Notes under the pieces: generated by a model | What the model was told of the DNA's origin: nothing | Database searches by the model: none | What the model saw: only the letters and a program-made list of their open reading frames with translations | Shown: positions 46,380-56,777 of the stretch, piece after piece | Layout: each line of letters opens with the position of its first letter | How positions within the stretch are numbered: the first letter of the stretch is position 1 | Origin: Lunularia cruciata | Lineage: Eukaryota; Streptophyta; Marchantiopsida; Lunulariales; Lunulariaceae | DNA length: 64,000 bases | Assembly (NCBI GenBank): GCA_948567375.1 | Contig: OX419756.1 | Span: 18,605,001 to 18,669,000, forward strand | Direction: 5' to 3' | Translations under genes and position numbers: made by a program

Positions 46380-46858
46380 CTACTGGCTGGGACATGGGTT
46401 TCTACTCAACCCATCTGCATCACGGTTCACCACTCCAAGTCTATGAACAACCGTGAAATCATACTCCTGTAAAATCAGAGCCCATCGTGCAAGCTTCCCT
46501 GAAAGCTTGTCGGACTCCATCAACCACTTCAGCGGCTGATGATCAGTGATGAGAGTGAAGGGGTTACCAAATAGGTAACATCGGAAATGTGCTACTGCCC
46601 AAACTGCTGCCAAGCACTCTCCCTCATATGAACTATACTTCGCCTCCGCTGAATTGTTGGAGCGACTAGCATAGGCCACCACAAACTCCTTCTCCTCATC
46701 ATCATGTTGGGTGAGCACCGCTCCAACCCCAACATACTCCAATCAGTGTGAACCTGAAATGGTCGTCCCCTGATCGGTCTCCTCAAAATAGGAGCAGATG
46801 TCAACCTCTCCTTGAGCTCTACAAAAGCTCTCTCCTGCTCATCTCCCCAACACCACTC
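46380..46858 (-). pseudogene. B RNase H, with frameshift
   Basis: Starts after an in-frame TAG (about 46857) in RT frame with EWCWGDEQERAF and HTDWS, then shifts by one base near 46745. It goes on as VGVGAVLTQHDDEEKEFVVA, YSSYEGECLA and LITDHQPLKWL (46742-46380). These correspond to the catalytic D, E, D of gypsy RNase H. It ends with ADGLSRNP before integrase. Confidence 0.88.
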
Positions 46859-47764
46859 CTATGTAAGCTTGGTCAGCTTCGTCAAGGCCTTGGCAATGGC
46901 ACTAAATCCTCTAACATAACGGCGATAGAAGTTCACCAACCCAAGGAATGCTCGCACTCTGCTCACATCCGTAGGCCGAGGAATACGTGCAATAGCCTCC
47001 ACCTTGGTCTGCTGAACACCAAGTCCTCCGGGGTAGATAGTGTGACCCAAATACTCAACCTGCTCATGGAAGAACCTACACTTCCCAGGATGTAATTTGA
47101 GTCCATGAGATCTCAACCTCTCAAACACCTCCAACAACTGTCTCTCATGCTCCTCCACAGTAGTGCTATACACCAAAATGTCATCAATATAGCACCGAGC
47201 AAAATCCAGTCCAGCTAGGATCCTATCCATGACCCTCTGGAACTCAGCAAGAGTATTCTTCAACCCAAATGGTAAGAATCTCCACTGATATAACACATCC
47301 TTGCCGTGAGGATCAATAGCCCAAAATGCTGTCTTGGACTTATCCTCCTCCCTGATCGGCAACTGATGATATCCCGCTTGAAGATCCAAAGTACTAAAGA
47401 CCTTTGCATGCCCAATCGCATCAAAAATCTCCTCCGGTGTAGGCATGGCATACCGATCAGCCCTGGTCTGTCGGTTGATAGGATGGTAATCTCCACACAT
47501 CCGCCTATTTGTATAGTTGCCATGCATATCCTTCTTGGCTGGCATCACTGTTGCTGATGCATACTCTCCATGTGAAATCTCCACCAAACCAGCCTCAAAA
47601 AGGTCACTACTCCGGCTTTGAATCAATGTCCTCTCCATGTCACTATATCGATAAGGACGTCGGAAAACAGGTGTGTTGCTAGTCAGCTCAATCCGTATAC
47701 CAGGTCCCTTCAGAGCACCCAAATCCTTCATACTGAAGGCAAAACAACTCGTGTGACTCCTCAA
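46859..47764 (-). pseudogene. B reverse transcriptase
   Basis: An uninterrupted 301-codon stretch. It contains RMCGDYHPINRQT, VFSTLDLQAGYHQLPI (first Asp block), QWRFLPFGLKN, the catalytic box CYIDDILVYS near 47185, LHPGKCRFF with YLGHTI, and the thumb FLGLVNFYRRYV. The NAPA block after FGL reads NTLA, a likely point mutation. Frame is continuous with the methyltransferase upstream except for one TAG at about 47871. Confidence 0.93.
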
Positions 47765-48214
47765 GAACCTCCAAACCCTCTGTCTTTCCTCTCTAGTAAG
47801 CTTGGGTCCAAGATCTGGCTCCCAAGTATCCTCTGTAATTGTAGTAGGAGTGGAAGACGTACTGACTGGCTGCTACACTGGGCCCTTGGGAGCAATGGTG
47901 TCATGCTCCAGACCACTAGAGGTCCCAACCTCTGTGTGAAAAACTCCCTCCACTCTGGCTGCAAGCTCCATACGTCCTTTGGCTGCATCCCATGTGGACC
48001 AAGGGTGTAATCCAAGTAGCCCACGCTCACCTGGATGGACTCCAAGTAGACCACTCTCCCTAGTAGCTACTGGATGTGTCCCAAGAATACCATGTCCACT
48101 CAGTCCATCGCCCCCAGCATGTGCCTGAATCGTCTCGATAGGCACAGGGCTCACAAGTGTCTGAGTGGTGATGCCTATCAAGCGCATCCTACGCTGCTCT
48201 ACCAAACCAAGGCT
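47765..48214 (-). pseudogene. B linker between methyltransferase and RT
   Basis: About 150 residues with no known domain. The middle holds a peptide repeat on the theme G-L/I-L-G-x-H-P: GILGTHP, GLLGVHP and GLLGLHP at about 48095-48000. It could be a spacer or a protease processing region of the polyprotein. An in-frame TAG occurs near 47871. Confidence 0.55.
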
Positions 48215-49130
48215 CACAATCCAGGTCAAACAGTTCAGGTCCATAGCCTGACCTAACACCTGACGCCTGGATGCCTCTGACACTGCTGGAACAGTGGTAA
48301 TACCAGTGCAAAAACCCATCGCCCGCTCTCTCACATCAGCATTGGGCTCCACCAACTGCTGTAACTATGAGTCCCAAACAAGTCCAGGTCCTCCCTCTCG
48401 AAAAGCATGAGAGCCTGGGAAACTCATGAGTGTGGGAAATGCAGCTCTAGGCTGTCCAACTAGGTTCACCACTGCCATAGGTGACCTATCAGCCACTACC
48501 ATTGTCTGAGACTGACGCCCAACATCCAAGATATCATCAACAAGGATGTGGTCAAGTCGCTGAATCCCATCATAACTACGCTGTAGAACCTCTCTGGGTA
48601 AAAGGTTCGTCCACCAAAGACGAAGACGATGAGCCCGTGATCCCACTCTGGCTGCATCTAACAATACAGCAGGTCCCATCCAAGAATGGACCTGATGTGT
48701 ACTCGCCACCACTCTAGTGCGAGAATCACCCATCAATGGAACGTTCTCCAAAAGGTAAGCTGGAGAAACAGACTGATGAACCTGGAGATGTCGTAGTATC
48801 CGTAACATCTCCCAAAACACACCAGAACGAGGATCCTGAAGACCCAAACCACGGCCCGCACGTGTATGTCCCTGACATAGCCATCCAGAAATCACCAAGT
48901 GAATAGGCCCATGTCTCTCTAGGTCATGCGCCCCCAATAAGGAAATGTCTCCTGGTAAGGCCTTCTGGTAACCTCTGACTGCTGACATCGGTAATAACTC
49001 CGGATACAGATAGGCCAAGTGTGCCACATGATGTAGAGAGACTCGCCTAGCAGTCTCATCTCTCTCTACATACAAGTACCTCTGTACTCGGATACCCGCC
49101 TGTAACACCGCAGCAAGTCCGGTGCTGATC
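48215..49130 (-). pseudogene. B C5 DNA methyltransferase, main part (motifs I end to X)
   Basis: Continues motif I from the other side of A4 (STGLAAVLQAGI). Motif II/III: RYLYVERDETARRV. Motif IV: VISGWLCQGHTRAGRG, with the catalytic Cys codon at 48875-48877; the proline of the usual PCQ reads leucine (CTA, from CCA by one C-to-T change). Then LQDPRSGVFWEMLRIL. Motif VI: LLENVP near 48735-48752 with the conserved Glu. Motif VIII: HRLRLWW near 48610-48635. Motif IX/X: RERAMGF near 48310 and VLGQAMDLNCLTW near 48220-48258. So all motifs of a complete catalytic domain of roughly 300 residues are in order. Overall it resembles the DNMT3 type most, but I cannot place it firmly. A TAG lies near 48362. 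With A4 removed it is in frame with protease upstream and RT downstream. Confidence 0.92.
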
Positions 49131-49823
49131 TGTGAGCCGGCCTGTCTCTCACTCAGGATGAACCTCTGATGGCTATTATGGTAGCGCACCATGGACTAAG
49201 AAGGCAAGGAACCCCAACTCCATCATACTCCTCCAAGGCTAACACTCCAAGACTCAAGACATTGCTCACTAGAGAACTCAATGAGAGAGAGATAGTTGCA
49301 AATGAAAGGATGATGAGTACCTCCTCACTCCTTGTTTATATACTTGTGAAATAGTTACGTACCAAAGTTACTAATTACCGTAGTAACTCAAGTTACTAGA
49401 CTAAAAGTCAAGTAAAGTCAAAAAGTAGAAAGGAATATCCATTCACATGGGCATATTCCCCTAAGCATGTGGTCTTATCTTGACCCAACCACTAAAGCAA
49501 GGATTCCTTCACATGGGCTATCCTTGGACTAAAGAAGAATCCAAAACAAAAAGGCTTGCGGGCCCAAGAGTTCTCAACTCTTTCCCCAAAGCCAAACACC
49601 TAGGAATAATACCAAGTCAACACACTAAAATCCAAAATAGTGGTGCTCATCTTTTCTACTTCCTCTAAAGTAAGGTCCCATCTATCTTAGCTATGACTAA
49701 CTTTAGCTAACCATGACTAATATAGAACCATCCTTTATCTCTATATAAATAATATCTTCTTAAGTACTTGTAATACCAAGCTAAATATCACAATACCACA
49801 CACATGCACAAATGGGTGTTACA
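49131..49823 (-). repeat. 3' LTR of A4
   Basis: Plus-strand ends TGTGAGCCGG and GTGTTACA. Directly to its right is TTTACCCCCGG, the complement of the purine tract GGGGGTAAA. Confidence 0.96.
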
Positions 49824-49871
49824 TTTACCCCCGGACTAAGTTTTCACTTTGTCCTCAAAGTGAAGGTCTCT

Positions 49872-52800
49872 CTACCTTCTATGGTACATCTTCAACTTAT
49901 CATGGTTAATCCTATCAAAGTGTCTTCCTCCCAACTCCTTGAGATCATAAGTGTAATTTCCCCACACCTTCTCTACTATGAAAGGTCCAAAGTACTTAGG
50001 CAAAAACTTCTTTTGTACTCTCTTGAATCGAATGGAATCAAACAACATTACCCAATCACCTTCTTTGAAAGGCTCCACCTTCTTCTTGCCTTGCCTCTTG
50101 TCATAGCTCTCCTTTTGTTTCCTTTGGGCTTGCTCCACTTGAACCATAGCAATTGCTCTTGCCTCTTCCAACTCCATGAGTTGATCCTTCCTTGACTTCT
50201 CTGCATCACTTCCTTGTGCTTTCTTCACTCTCCTATGAATGCTTTGGAAGGTAGGAAGATCAAAGTGAATAGGTAAGGTAGACTCAATACCATACACCAA
50301 TTGGAATGGAGAATATCCAGTGGAAGTCTTCATGGTTGTCCTATACTCCCACAAAACTGCATGAATCCTCTTGTCCCAATGATGTTTAGCCCCCTCCATT
50401 TCTGCATCTTTGGCCAACATCATGCACAAGGTCTGATTGGTTCTCTCTGCCAAGCCATTGGAATTTGGCTTATAGGATGTAGTTACTCTATGTGTGATAG
50501 AGAAATGTCGTAGCATGGCTGTAGTAATGCTTCCTGTAAACTCTCCTCCTCTATCAGAAACCAACTCCAAAGGGCATCCAAACCTAGTGATAATGCGTTC
50601 ATAAAGAAATCTACCCACTTCATCTTCATTCTTGTCCCTCAATGGTCTAGCCTCAACCCACTTGGTAAGGTAATCAGTAACTACCACAATGTACCGATTG
50701 TTCCTTGGGGTTCTATTGAGAGGTCCTACAAAATCTATTCCCCACTTCTCAAAGGGTCCTAGCAATGGAATTGATCTAAGTGGTGGAGTGGATGTAGACT
50801 TTCTAGCAAAAGCTTGACAAACATGACAAGTTTTGCAATAATCAAGACAATCCTTGAAAATCCCTCTCCAATGGTAACCTGCATCTAGAATCTTGAAAGC
50901 AGTCACCTTTCCTGCAAAGTGTCCTCCACATACTAAACCTTCATGAAACTCCTTTATGAGTAGGATAGACTCTTCCTTACCCACTGCTCTTCGAAGTAGA
51001 CCATCTGCTCCTTGGTGAAAAAGAATATCATCCACCATTGTGTAAGGTCTAGATCTTGCTGCAAGGGCCTTCCTCTCCCTAGCATGCATCCCTTCTGGAT
51101 AGTTACCTCTTGTCACAAAATCCACAATCTCCTTGTACTCCATTGGAACCTCTTGAGTGACTGAGATTGTCATGAGCTCCTCATCCGGGAAGGAATCATC
51201 TACTGGCTCATCTCCATCATGATCATAGGCTCTAGATAACAAATCAGCATTTGCATGTTTCTTTCCTGGCCTATCCTCAATTGTGTAGTCATACTCAGAC
51301 AAGAGAATCATCCACCTTGCTAGTCTCCCTTCAACATTAGGCTTGTTGAAGATGTACTTCAAAGCCTTGTGATCCGTGACAATTGTGGCTTTCCCTCCAA
51401 TCAAGTAGTGTCTAAACTTCTTGAGACCAAAGATCACTGCCAACCCTTCTCTCTCTGTGACAGAGTAGTTCTTCTCTGCTGAAACCATCTGCCTACTAGC
51501 ATAAGCTATTGGATGATCATGCCCATCTTGGTCTAATTGACTAAGAGTGCATCCTATAGCTACATTAGAAGCATCAGTGTAGAGGATGAAAGGCTTACTC
51601 CAATCAGGTTTAGCAAGAATTGGAGCTACAACAAGGGATTGCTTGAGCTCCTCAAAAGCTTTGAGAGCCTCCTTGTCTTCCAAAATCACCATGTAATCTA
51701 CACCCTTCTTCATGTAGATGGTCAATGCATAAGCCTTGTTGGAAAATGAGAAGATGAACCTCCTATAGTACCCAACCATTCCCAAGAATTGGCGTAACTT
51801 TGTCAAGCTTGAAGGGAATGGAAGGTCTGAGATTTTCCTCACCTTCTTAGGATCAACTGCTATTCCATCCTTGGAGATGATGTGCCCCAAAAGTAGACCT
51901 TCTTCACATCCAAAAATGCACTTCTCTGGGTTGAGTGATGCATTTGCCTCATCCAAGCGTTGCAAGACTTTGATTAGGTGCTCAAAGTGCTCCTCCTTGC
52001 TCCCATAGACACAAAAGTCATCAATGAAATCTCTCACAAATTTCCCAATGAAAGGTTCAAATACCTTGTTCATGAACCGTTGGAATGTGGCTGGAGCATT
52101 ACAAAGCCCAAAAGGCATGACCTTGAAAGCGTAAGTTCCCCAAGGTGTGGTGAATGTGGTGAGTTGTTGATGCTCTGGTGCAATCTTGATTTGGTTATAT
52201 CCACTATAACCATCTCCAAAACTGTACCTCTCATGACCTGCAACCTCCTCCAAGATCTCATCAATGAATGGCAATGGGTAGTAGTCCTTCTTGGTAACAA
52301 CATTGAGCTTCTTGTAATCCACACATACCCGAAGCTTGCCATTCTTTTTCTTCACAATGACAATTGGAGACACCCATTCTGAATTCTCCACCTCAAAGAT
52401 AAATCCAGGCTCCTTGAGCTTATCAATCTCCTCCTTCACAACCAAAGATATTGGTGGGCTAATGCGACGTTGCTTTTGGCGGATTGGTCTTGCATGTGAC
52501 TCCACCTCTATCTTGTGCTCCTCCAAGGTGACTTCCTTCAAATCCTTGTAACTAAAAGCAAACACATGGATGAACTTGCGGAAAATCTCCTCAAATCTCA
52601 CCTTCTCCTCCTTGGTAACATTTGGGCCATACTTGAGGGTAGATAACCTTCTCTCTACCTCCTCAAGTGTCAATGGTGATTTATCTGGGTCCTTCAAAAC
52701 CTCTGGCTTAGGTGCAAAATCCATAGCACACAAAGGATACACATCTGAATCAGATTCAGATTCATCCTCCTCCGTGGAAGTCTCCTCTTCCATGCTTGTG

Positions 52801-54506
52801 TCCACACCTGAAGCTCCTCCTTCAGAATCAGATTCCCAATAATCAGAAGATGGGGTATCTGAATGTGAGGTGTTGGTGGTGTTAGTCACAGGAACTTGTT
52901 GCTTGTTTGCCATGCTCACCACAAAGGTTGAAGCTCTTGAGGGTATCATACCCAACTTCTTCATCAACCTTTCTGACATGGCATTCACTGCTGATCCTCC
53001 ATCAACCAATGCATCCTTGATGTTGTGACCATTCACTCTCACATCAATCTTGGAGGCATATTCACAAGCTTCCCATGGTGCTGGCTTGGCATCCACCACC
53101 CCCATTGATATTGGAACTTTTGCCTTCTTCTTCTTCTTGCTCCTTGTAGAACTCAAACCACCTCTAAGCTCCTTTCTCAAGGTAGGGTTCAAAGCAATTA
53201 ATTGGCCCACTGTGATGTTAGCCTTGTGACTACCAACATCCTCCAACACATTGTAGTTCCATTGTTGCTTGGAGATCAAGAAGTCCTCCATCCCCAACTT
53301 CTTCCTTGGAGTCTTTGTTGTTGATGGTGTTGAGGTGCGAGTGCTCCTAGTAGACATAGGAGTATCCTTGCTTGAAGTAAATCCTTGAGAAGAGTGAACA
53401 TCCTCTGCAAAACGAGCTCTCTTCTTCTCTTGTGCCAAAAGCTCCAAATTAGGACCCTTGGAGTTTGAGCACTCTCCCTTCTCATACTTGCTCTCAACCA
53501 CATCTATGGATGCTATCCCCTTACCTTTGTTGGGATTAGGAGCCACTTGGGTTTCACTACCTCCCTCTTTCCCTCTATTGGCTCCCTCATAACCCCTTCC
53601 TCCATGGTAAGTGGAATTTGGGCAATTCCTTTGGATATGGCCTCTTCCTCCACAACCAAAACAATTTCTATCATTGAAATTGTTGGCTGGTTGGCCTCCT
53701 CTATATGGATGGTTTCCATAACTCCTAGGCCCTCTCCCTACATTCTGATCCACCTCTCTCTTCTCCCATAATTGCACCACATTGATCTTGAGATCCGCAA
53801 GTTGTTCTGTGATGGTTTGGAGTGGATCTTTTGGTGGAGGTGCAAGAACTGGAGCAACTACTACTTGTGGTGCAACCCTTGTCACCAAAGTATCAGAAGT
53901 TCCACCATACTTGTAGCCTTGAGGAGGATGCACAACCTCCTTCACCACCAAATCACTTTCATCCCCTTCCAAACTCTCCTCCATACGAATTGCGATCTTG
54001 ATAGCTTCAACCTTGGAAGAAGGTTTCTCATATCTCACCTTGCTTCTAATTTGTGGTCTCAATCCTCCCACAAAATTCTTGGTGAGCATGGCCCCTATGC
54101 CAATCATTGTAGTCTCCACATCATCCCCACCCTTCCTCAACACTATGCGAAATCTGGACTCCAATTTTTCCACTCTTTCCACATAGACTCTCACTTTCTC
54201 TCCATCTCCTTGCTTGAGAAATGTAACCTCACTCATCAATCTCTCATAACTCTCATCAGGAAGAAAGTTCTCAATGAGTGCTGAAGTCAAAGTCTCCCAA
54301 GACTCCTCTTCCCCCTCTCTCCTCTCTCTCTTTTGGTATTCTGACTCATACCATGTAAGTGCTGCATCCTCAAAGAAATCTGGTAATAATGAGGCCCACT
54401 CATTCTTCCTCCTCTCATTGTTTCCTATGCAAGCTCTCTTGAAGTCTCTCACAAAGGCCTCCACATCTTCTCCATCCTTGCCAAAGAAAACCGGAAGTTT
54501 CCCCAT
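49872..54506 (-). CDS. A4 Gag-Pol polyprotein (1544 aa), protease C-terminus deleted
   Basis: A single uninterrupted frame from MGKLPVFFGKDGEDVEAF. Gag spans about residues 1-340, with a CCHC knuckle CFGCGGRGHIQRNC near 281-294. Protease active site ALVDGGSAVNAMS is near 501 (D-G-G). At residue about 537 the sequence jumps from MANKQQV to PVTNTTN. A1, A2 and A3 have about 64 more residues there, including DLLLGRPWL. RT has FIDDFCVYG near 828. RNase H has LYTDAS near 975 and VTDHKAL further on. Integrase has an HHCC finger (about 1187-1228) and D, D, E in GIDFVGP (about 1255), SDRGGEF (about 1317) and NGLAERTN (about 1353). A GPFIVEKV C-terminal module is near 1512; there is no chromodomain. 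Gag and Pol in one frame imply control of their ratio by some means other than frameshifting. The start is the first ATG, conserved in A1 and A2. Confidence 0.96.
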   Translation of the reverse strand: MGKLPVFFGKDGEDVEAFVRDFKRACIGNNERRKNEWASLLPDFFEDAALTWYESEYQKRERREGEEESWETLTSALIENFLPDESYERLMSEVTFLKQGDGEKVRVYVERVEKLESRFRIVLRKGGDDVETTMIGIGAMLTKNFVGGLRPQIRSKVRYEKPSSKVEAIKIAIRMEESLEGDESDLVVKEVVHPPQGYKYGGTSDTLVTRVAPQVVVAPVLAPPPKDPLQTITEQLADLKINVVQLWEKREVDQNVGRGPRSYGNHPYRGGQPANNFNDRNCFGCGGRGHIQRNCPNSTYHGGRGYEGANRGKEGGSETQVAPNPNKGKGIASIDVVESKYEKGECSNSKGPNLELLAQEKKRARFAEDVHSSQGFTSSKDTPMSTRSTRTSTPSTTKTPRKKLGMEDFLISKQQWNYNVLEDVGSHKANITVGQLIALNPTLRKELRGGLSSTRSKKKKKAKVPISMGVVDAKPAPWEACEYASKIDVRVNGHNIKDALVDGGSAVNAMSERLMKKLGMIPSRASTFVVSMANKQQVPVTNTTNTSHSDTPSSDYWESDSEGGASGVDTSMEEETSTEEDESESDSDVYPLCAMDFAPKPEVLKDPDKSPLTLEEVERRLSTLKYGPNVTKEEKVRFEEIFRKFIHVFAFSYKDLKEVTLEEHKIEVESHARPIRQKQRRISPPISLVVKEEIDKLKEPGFIFEVENSEWVSPIVIVKKKNGKLRVCVDYKKLNVVTKKDYYPLPFIDEILEEVAGHERYSFGDGYSGYNQIKIAPEHQQLTTFTTPWGTYAFKVMPFGLCNAPATFQRFMNKVFEPFIGKFVRDFIDDFCVYGSKEEHFEHLIKVLQRLDEANASLNPEKCIFGCEEGLLLGHIISKDGIAVDPKKVRKISDLPFPSSLTKLRQFLGMVGYYRRFIFSFSNKAYALTIYMKKGVDYMVILEDKEALKAFEELKQSLVVAPILAKPDWSKPFILYTDASNVAIGCTLSQLDQDGHDHPIAYASRQMVSAEKNYSVTEREGLAVIFGLKKFRHYLIGGKATIVTDHKALKYIFNKPNVEGRLARWMILLSEYDYTIEDRPGKKHANADLLSRAYDHDGDEPVDDSFPDEELMTISVTQEVPMEYKEIVDFVTRGNYPEGMHARERKALAARSRPYTMVDDILFHQGADGLLRRAVGKEESILLIKEFHEGLVCGGHFAGKVTAFKILDAGYHWRGIFKDCLDYCKTCHVCQAFARKSTSTPPLRSIPLLGPFEKWGIDFVGPLNRTPRNNRYIVVVTDYLTKWVEARPLRDKNEDEVGRFLYERIITRFGCPLELVSDRGGEFTGSITTAMLRHFSITHRVTTSYKPNSNGLAERTNQTLCMMLAKDAEMEGAKHHWDKRIHAVLWEYRTTMKTSTGYSPFQLVYGIESTLPIHFDLPTFQSIHRRVKKAQGSDAEKSRKDQLMELEEARAIAMVQVEQAQRKQKESYDKRQGKKKVEPFKEGDWVMLFDSIRFKRVQKKFLPKYFGPFIVEKVWGNYTYDLKELGGRHFDRINHDKLKMYHRR
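52886..52900 (-). other. In-frame deletion junction in A4 protease
   Basis: Compared with A1 (10782-10973) 192 bp are missing. On the coding strand AAGTTC is joined to CTGTGAC; both edges carried TTC, so three bases of microhomology mark the joint. 192 is divisible by three, which keeps the long frame open. Confidence 0.85.
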
Positions 54507-54741
54507 CTTAACCCCTCACTATCTTTCTTTTCTCTTAATTTTTTTTTTCTCTTTTCTTTTCTCTCACTCTATTACTAATAGAGTATATACATGACTAACA
54601 CCATCTGAGAATAATCCACTCTAGGGAACACAAAAGGTTCAGGTTGCTCCAAGATTTCTATAGCAACATCAAATCCTAGAGTGCATATTAATCTAACTCT
54701 CATGGATAGTTTATCCATAAGTTGAAAGATTATCTCCATCA

Positions 54742-55239
54742 CTAATCTTGAGAACTAGCTGATGAAGGTGGTAGTATTTCTGTAGCTGTACTAAGACTCT
54801 CTCCAAGATCCTTCACCAAAGTTTCCAAAAGTGCTTTTACTCCACTACACTCATGTCCTTTTGGAAGTCCTTCAACTCCACAAACCTCACACAACTCCTT
54901 GGTCTTAGATCTTCTCCCTCCCAATCTTGGTGAAGAAGGTCCAACATGCAAACCCAAGTCAAGTAAGCCTCTCCTTTCCCTCAATCTCTTGCTCTCAAAG
55001 GTCAATGGACATGAACTTGCCTTATGTCCCTTCTCTCCACATAGAAAGCACTTAGACTCACTCTTTCCTCCAAGTGGTGTAGGTTTTTGGATCCTCTCAA
55101 CACTCTCTTCAAATTCTATTGTAAACTCTCTTTTCCTCAAATCCACCCCTACAATCACCTCAAACCCTTGGGGAACCTTGCATAATCTCAATTTCCACTC
55201 TTGATGACTCTCCATGTTCCCCAAGATGAATCTAAACAC
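54742..55239 (-). CDS. A-family accessory ORF: two-finger zinc-knuckle protein
   Basis: A 165-codon frame between LTR and gag. The conserved start is probably the second Met (MESHQEW, at 55215), because A1 and A2 share it and not the first. Residues 64-77 (from the first Met) form a CCHC knuckle C-x2-C-x4-H-x4-C (CFLCGEKGHKASSC). Residues 117-131 form a second Cys/His cluster, C-x2-C-x8-H-x-C. The flanking region is basic (KRLRERR, GGRRSKTK). Zinc knuckles bind single-stranded nucleic acid, so an RNA-packaging or regulatory role is plausible. Decayed versions lie at the same place in A1 and A2, so the frame is a family trait. I know no named homologue. Confidence 0.75.
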   Translation of the reverse strand: MFRFILGNMESHQEWKLRLCKVPQGFEVIVGVDLRKREFTIEFEESVERIQKPTPLGGKSESKCFLCGEKGHKASSCPLTFESKRLRERRGLLDLGLHVGPSSPRLGGRRSKTKELCEVCGVEGLPKGHECSGVKALLETLVKDLGESLSTATEILPPSSASSQD

Positions 55240-55863
55240 TCAAACATGCTTTTTGTTGATCTCAAACTTCTCATGCATGAGATCTCCACTCTGCAGAATT
55301 GACCCTTCCTCACAATGTCACTCAAATCTCCCAACTAATATGTCACAGTCCTCTGAAATTTTCCACACTTGATCACAACTCTAGGGCGTCCCTCCCTGCA
55401 AAATTTTAGATCTTTTCATCGAGCCATTTGGCCTAGACACCTTTCTATTCAGCACCCATATTTCAGATTTGGTCTGAAAACCACCCCATTCACTTCAAAA
55501 ACTCATAACGCACTGCGCAAAAATGATCTCTCTCTAATTTTTGTGGCACCAGGTAGGATACAATGCACTGAATTTTCTTGGAAATTTTCATGATAATTCA
55601 CTAAACATTGAAGAAATGGCAGACTCTGTACAATTTTCCAGAGAGCATGTAGTTGCGGGAGCACTTTACCCTATCAACTTTCAAAAATTCTAGCCCAGTG
55701 CGCATAGAAGCTCTCTCAATAATTTCAAGTGTGCTAACTGAAAGATAACCCAAGCTATCATGTGTAGAAATCTCAAGTCCAGATCTCAAACTTGAGATTT
55801 TGCCTAAAATCACCTTAATCCCCAAAATCTGCAATCCACCTCACACAATCTCTCCAATTCCTC

Positions 55864-56031
55864 TCATGTGTACAAGATGTACAAAATCACCTCAAAGACA
55901 TCATAATGAACTACAGGGTATACAAATGGATCTTGGTTCTCTAACATAAGTTCAGCCCTCTCCTCTCCTAATGTTCTCTCCAAGTGAGCTCTCATAGCCT
56001 CCTTCTGCCTAATGTAGAATTGGACGCGGAA
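55864..56031 (-). CDS. Short leader ORF of A4 (about 56 codons)
   Basis: Starts MFRVQFYIRQKEAMRAHLER about 35 bp after the primer site and ends near a LYILYT tail. The same beginning is visible in A1 (about 7650), A2 (about 21280) and A3 (about 27898, with a stop). It may be a small protein, an upstream regulatory frame, or a first exon spliced to a later frame; the sequence alone does not decide. Confidence 0.4.
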   Translation of the reverse strand, partial: FRVQFYIRQKEAMRAHLERTLGEERAELMLENQDPFVYPVVHYDVFEVILYILYT

Positions 56032-56055
56032 CATTATCTTGCCTTCTAGAGAGGT

Positions 56056-56072
56056 CCCGGCAACGGAACCAA
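56056..56072 (-). other. Primer binding site of A4
   Basis: Minus-strand TGGTTCCGTTGCCGGGA, four T bases after the LTR. Same sequence as in A3; a tRNA-Asp-like primer is suspected. Confidence 0.6.
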
Positions 56073-56075
56073 AAA

Positions 56076-56777
56076 TGTGAGCCGGCCTGTCTCTCACTCA
56101 GGATGAACCTCTGATGGCTATTATGGTAGCGCACCATGGACTAAGAAGGCAAGGAACCCCAACTCCATCATACTCCATCATACTCCTCCAAGGCTAACAC
56201 TCCAAGACTCAAGACATTGCTCACTAGAGAACTCAATGAGAGAGAGATAGTTGCAAATGAAAGGATGATGAGTACCTCCTCACTCCTTGTTTATATACTT
56301 GTGAAATAGTTACGTACCAAAGTTACTAATTACCGTAGTAACTCAAGTTACTAGACTAAAAGTCAAGTAAAGTCAAAAAGTAGAAAGGAATATCCATTCA
56401 CATGGGCATATTTCCCTAAGCATGTGGTCTTATCTTGACCCAACCACTAAAGCAAGGATTCCTTCACATGGGCTATCCTTGGACTAAAGAAGAATCCAAA
56501 ACAAAAAGGCTTGCGGGCCCAAGAGTTCTCAACTCTTTCCTCAAAGCCAAACACCTAGGAATAATACCAAGTCAACACACTAAAATCCAAAATAGTGGTG
56601 CTCATCTTTTCTACTTCCTCTAAAGTAAGGTCCCATCTATCTTAGCTATGACTAACTTTAGCTAACCATGACTAATATAGAACCATCCTTTATCTCTATA
56701 TAAATAATATCTCTTAAGTACTTGTAATACCAAGCTAAATATCACAATACCACACACATGCACAAATGGGTGTTACA
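56076..56777 (-). repeat. 5' LTR of A4, with promoter
   Basis: 702 bp, plus-strand ends TGTGAGCCGG and GTGTTACA. A TATA box TATATAAAC on the minus strand is at about 56289-56297. A 10-bp direct duplication (CCATCATACT) near 56166-56185 is absent from the 3' LTR. Confidence 0.96.

Larger units (their letters stand above)
49131..56777 (-). mobile_element. A4: young, nearly intact A-family gypsy element inside B
   Basis: 3' LTR 49131-49823 (693 bp), 5' LTR 56076-56777 (702 bp), flanked by GATC (49127-49130 and 56778-56781), a 4-bp duplication. The LTRs differ by two substitutions that I can find, plus a 10-bp duplication in the 5' LTR and a 1-bp indel, so insertion was recent. It contains one long gag-pol frame of 1544 codons, an intact accessory frame and a primer site. 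The protease lacks its C-terminal half by an in-frame deletion, which may make it dependent on other copies. Confidence 0.96.

Noticed and set aside
49131-56777. Frames on the plus strand across A4 and B (for example 53772-54284 or 47618-48010) as genes
   Set aside because: They lie opposite conserved retrotransposon coding sequence, show no domains and recur only as mirror images of gag-pol in each copy.
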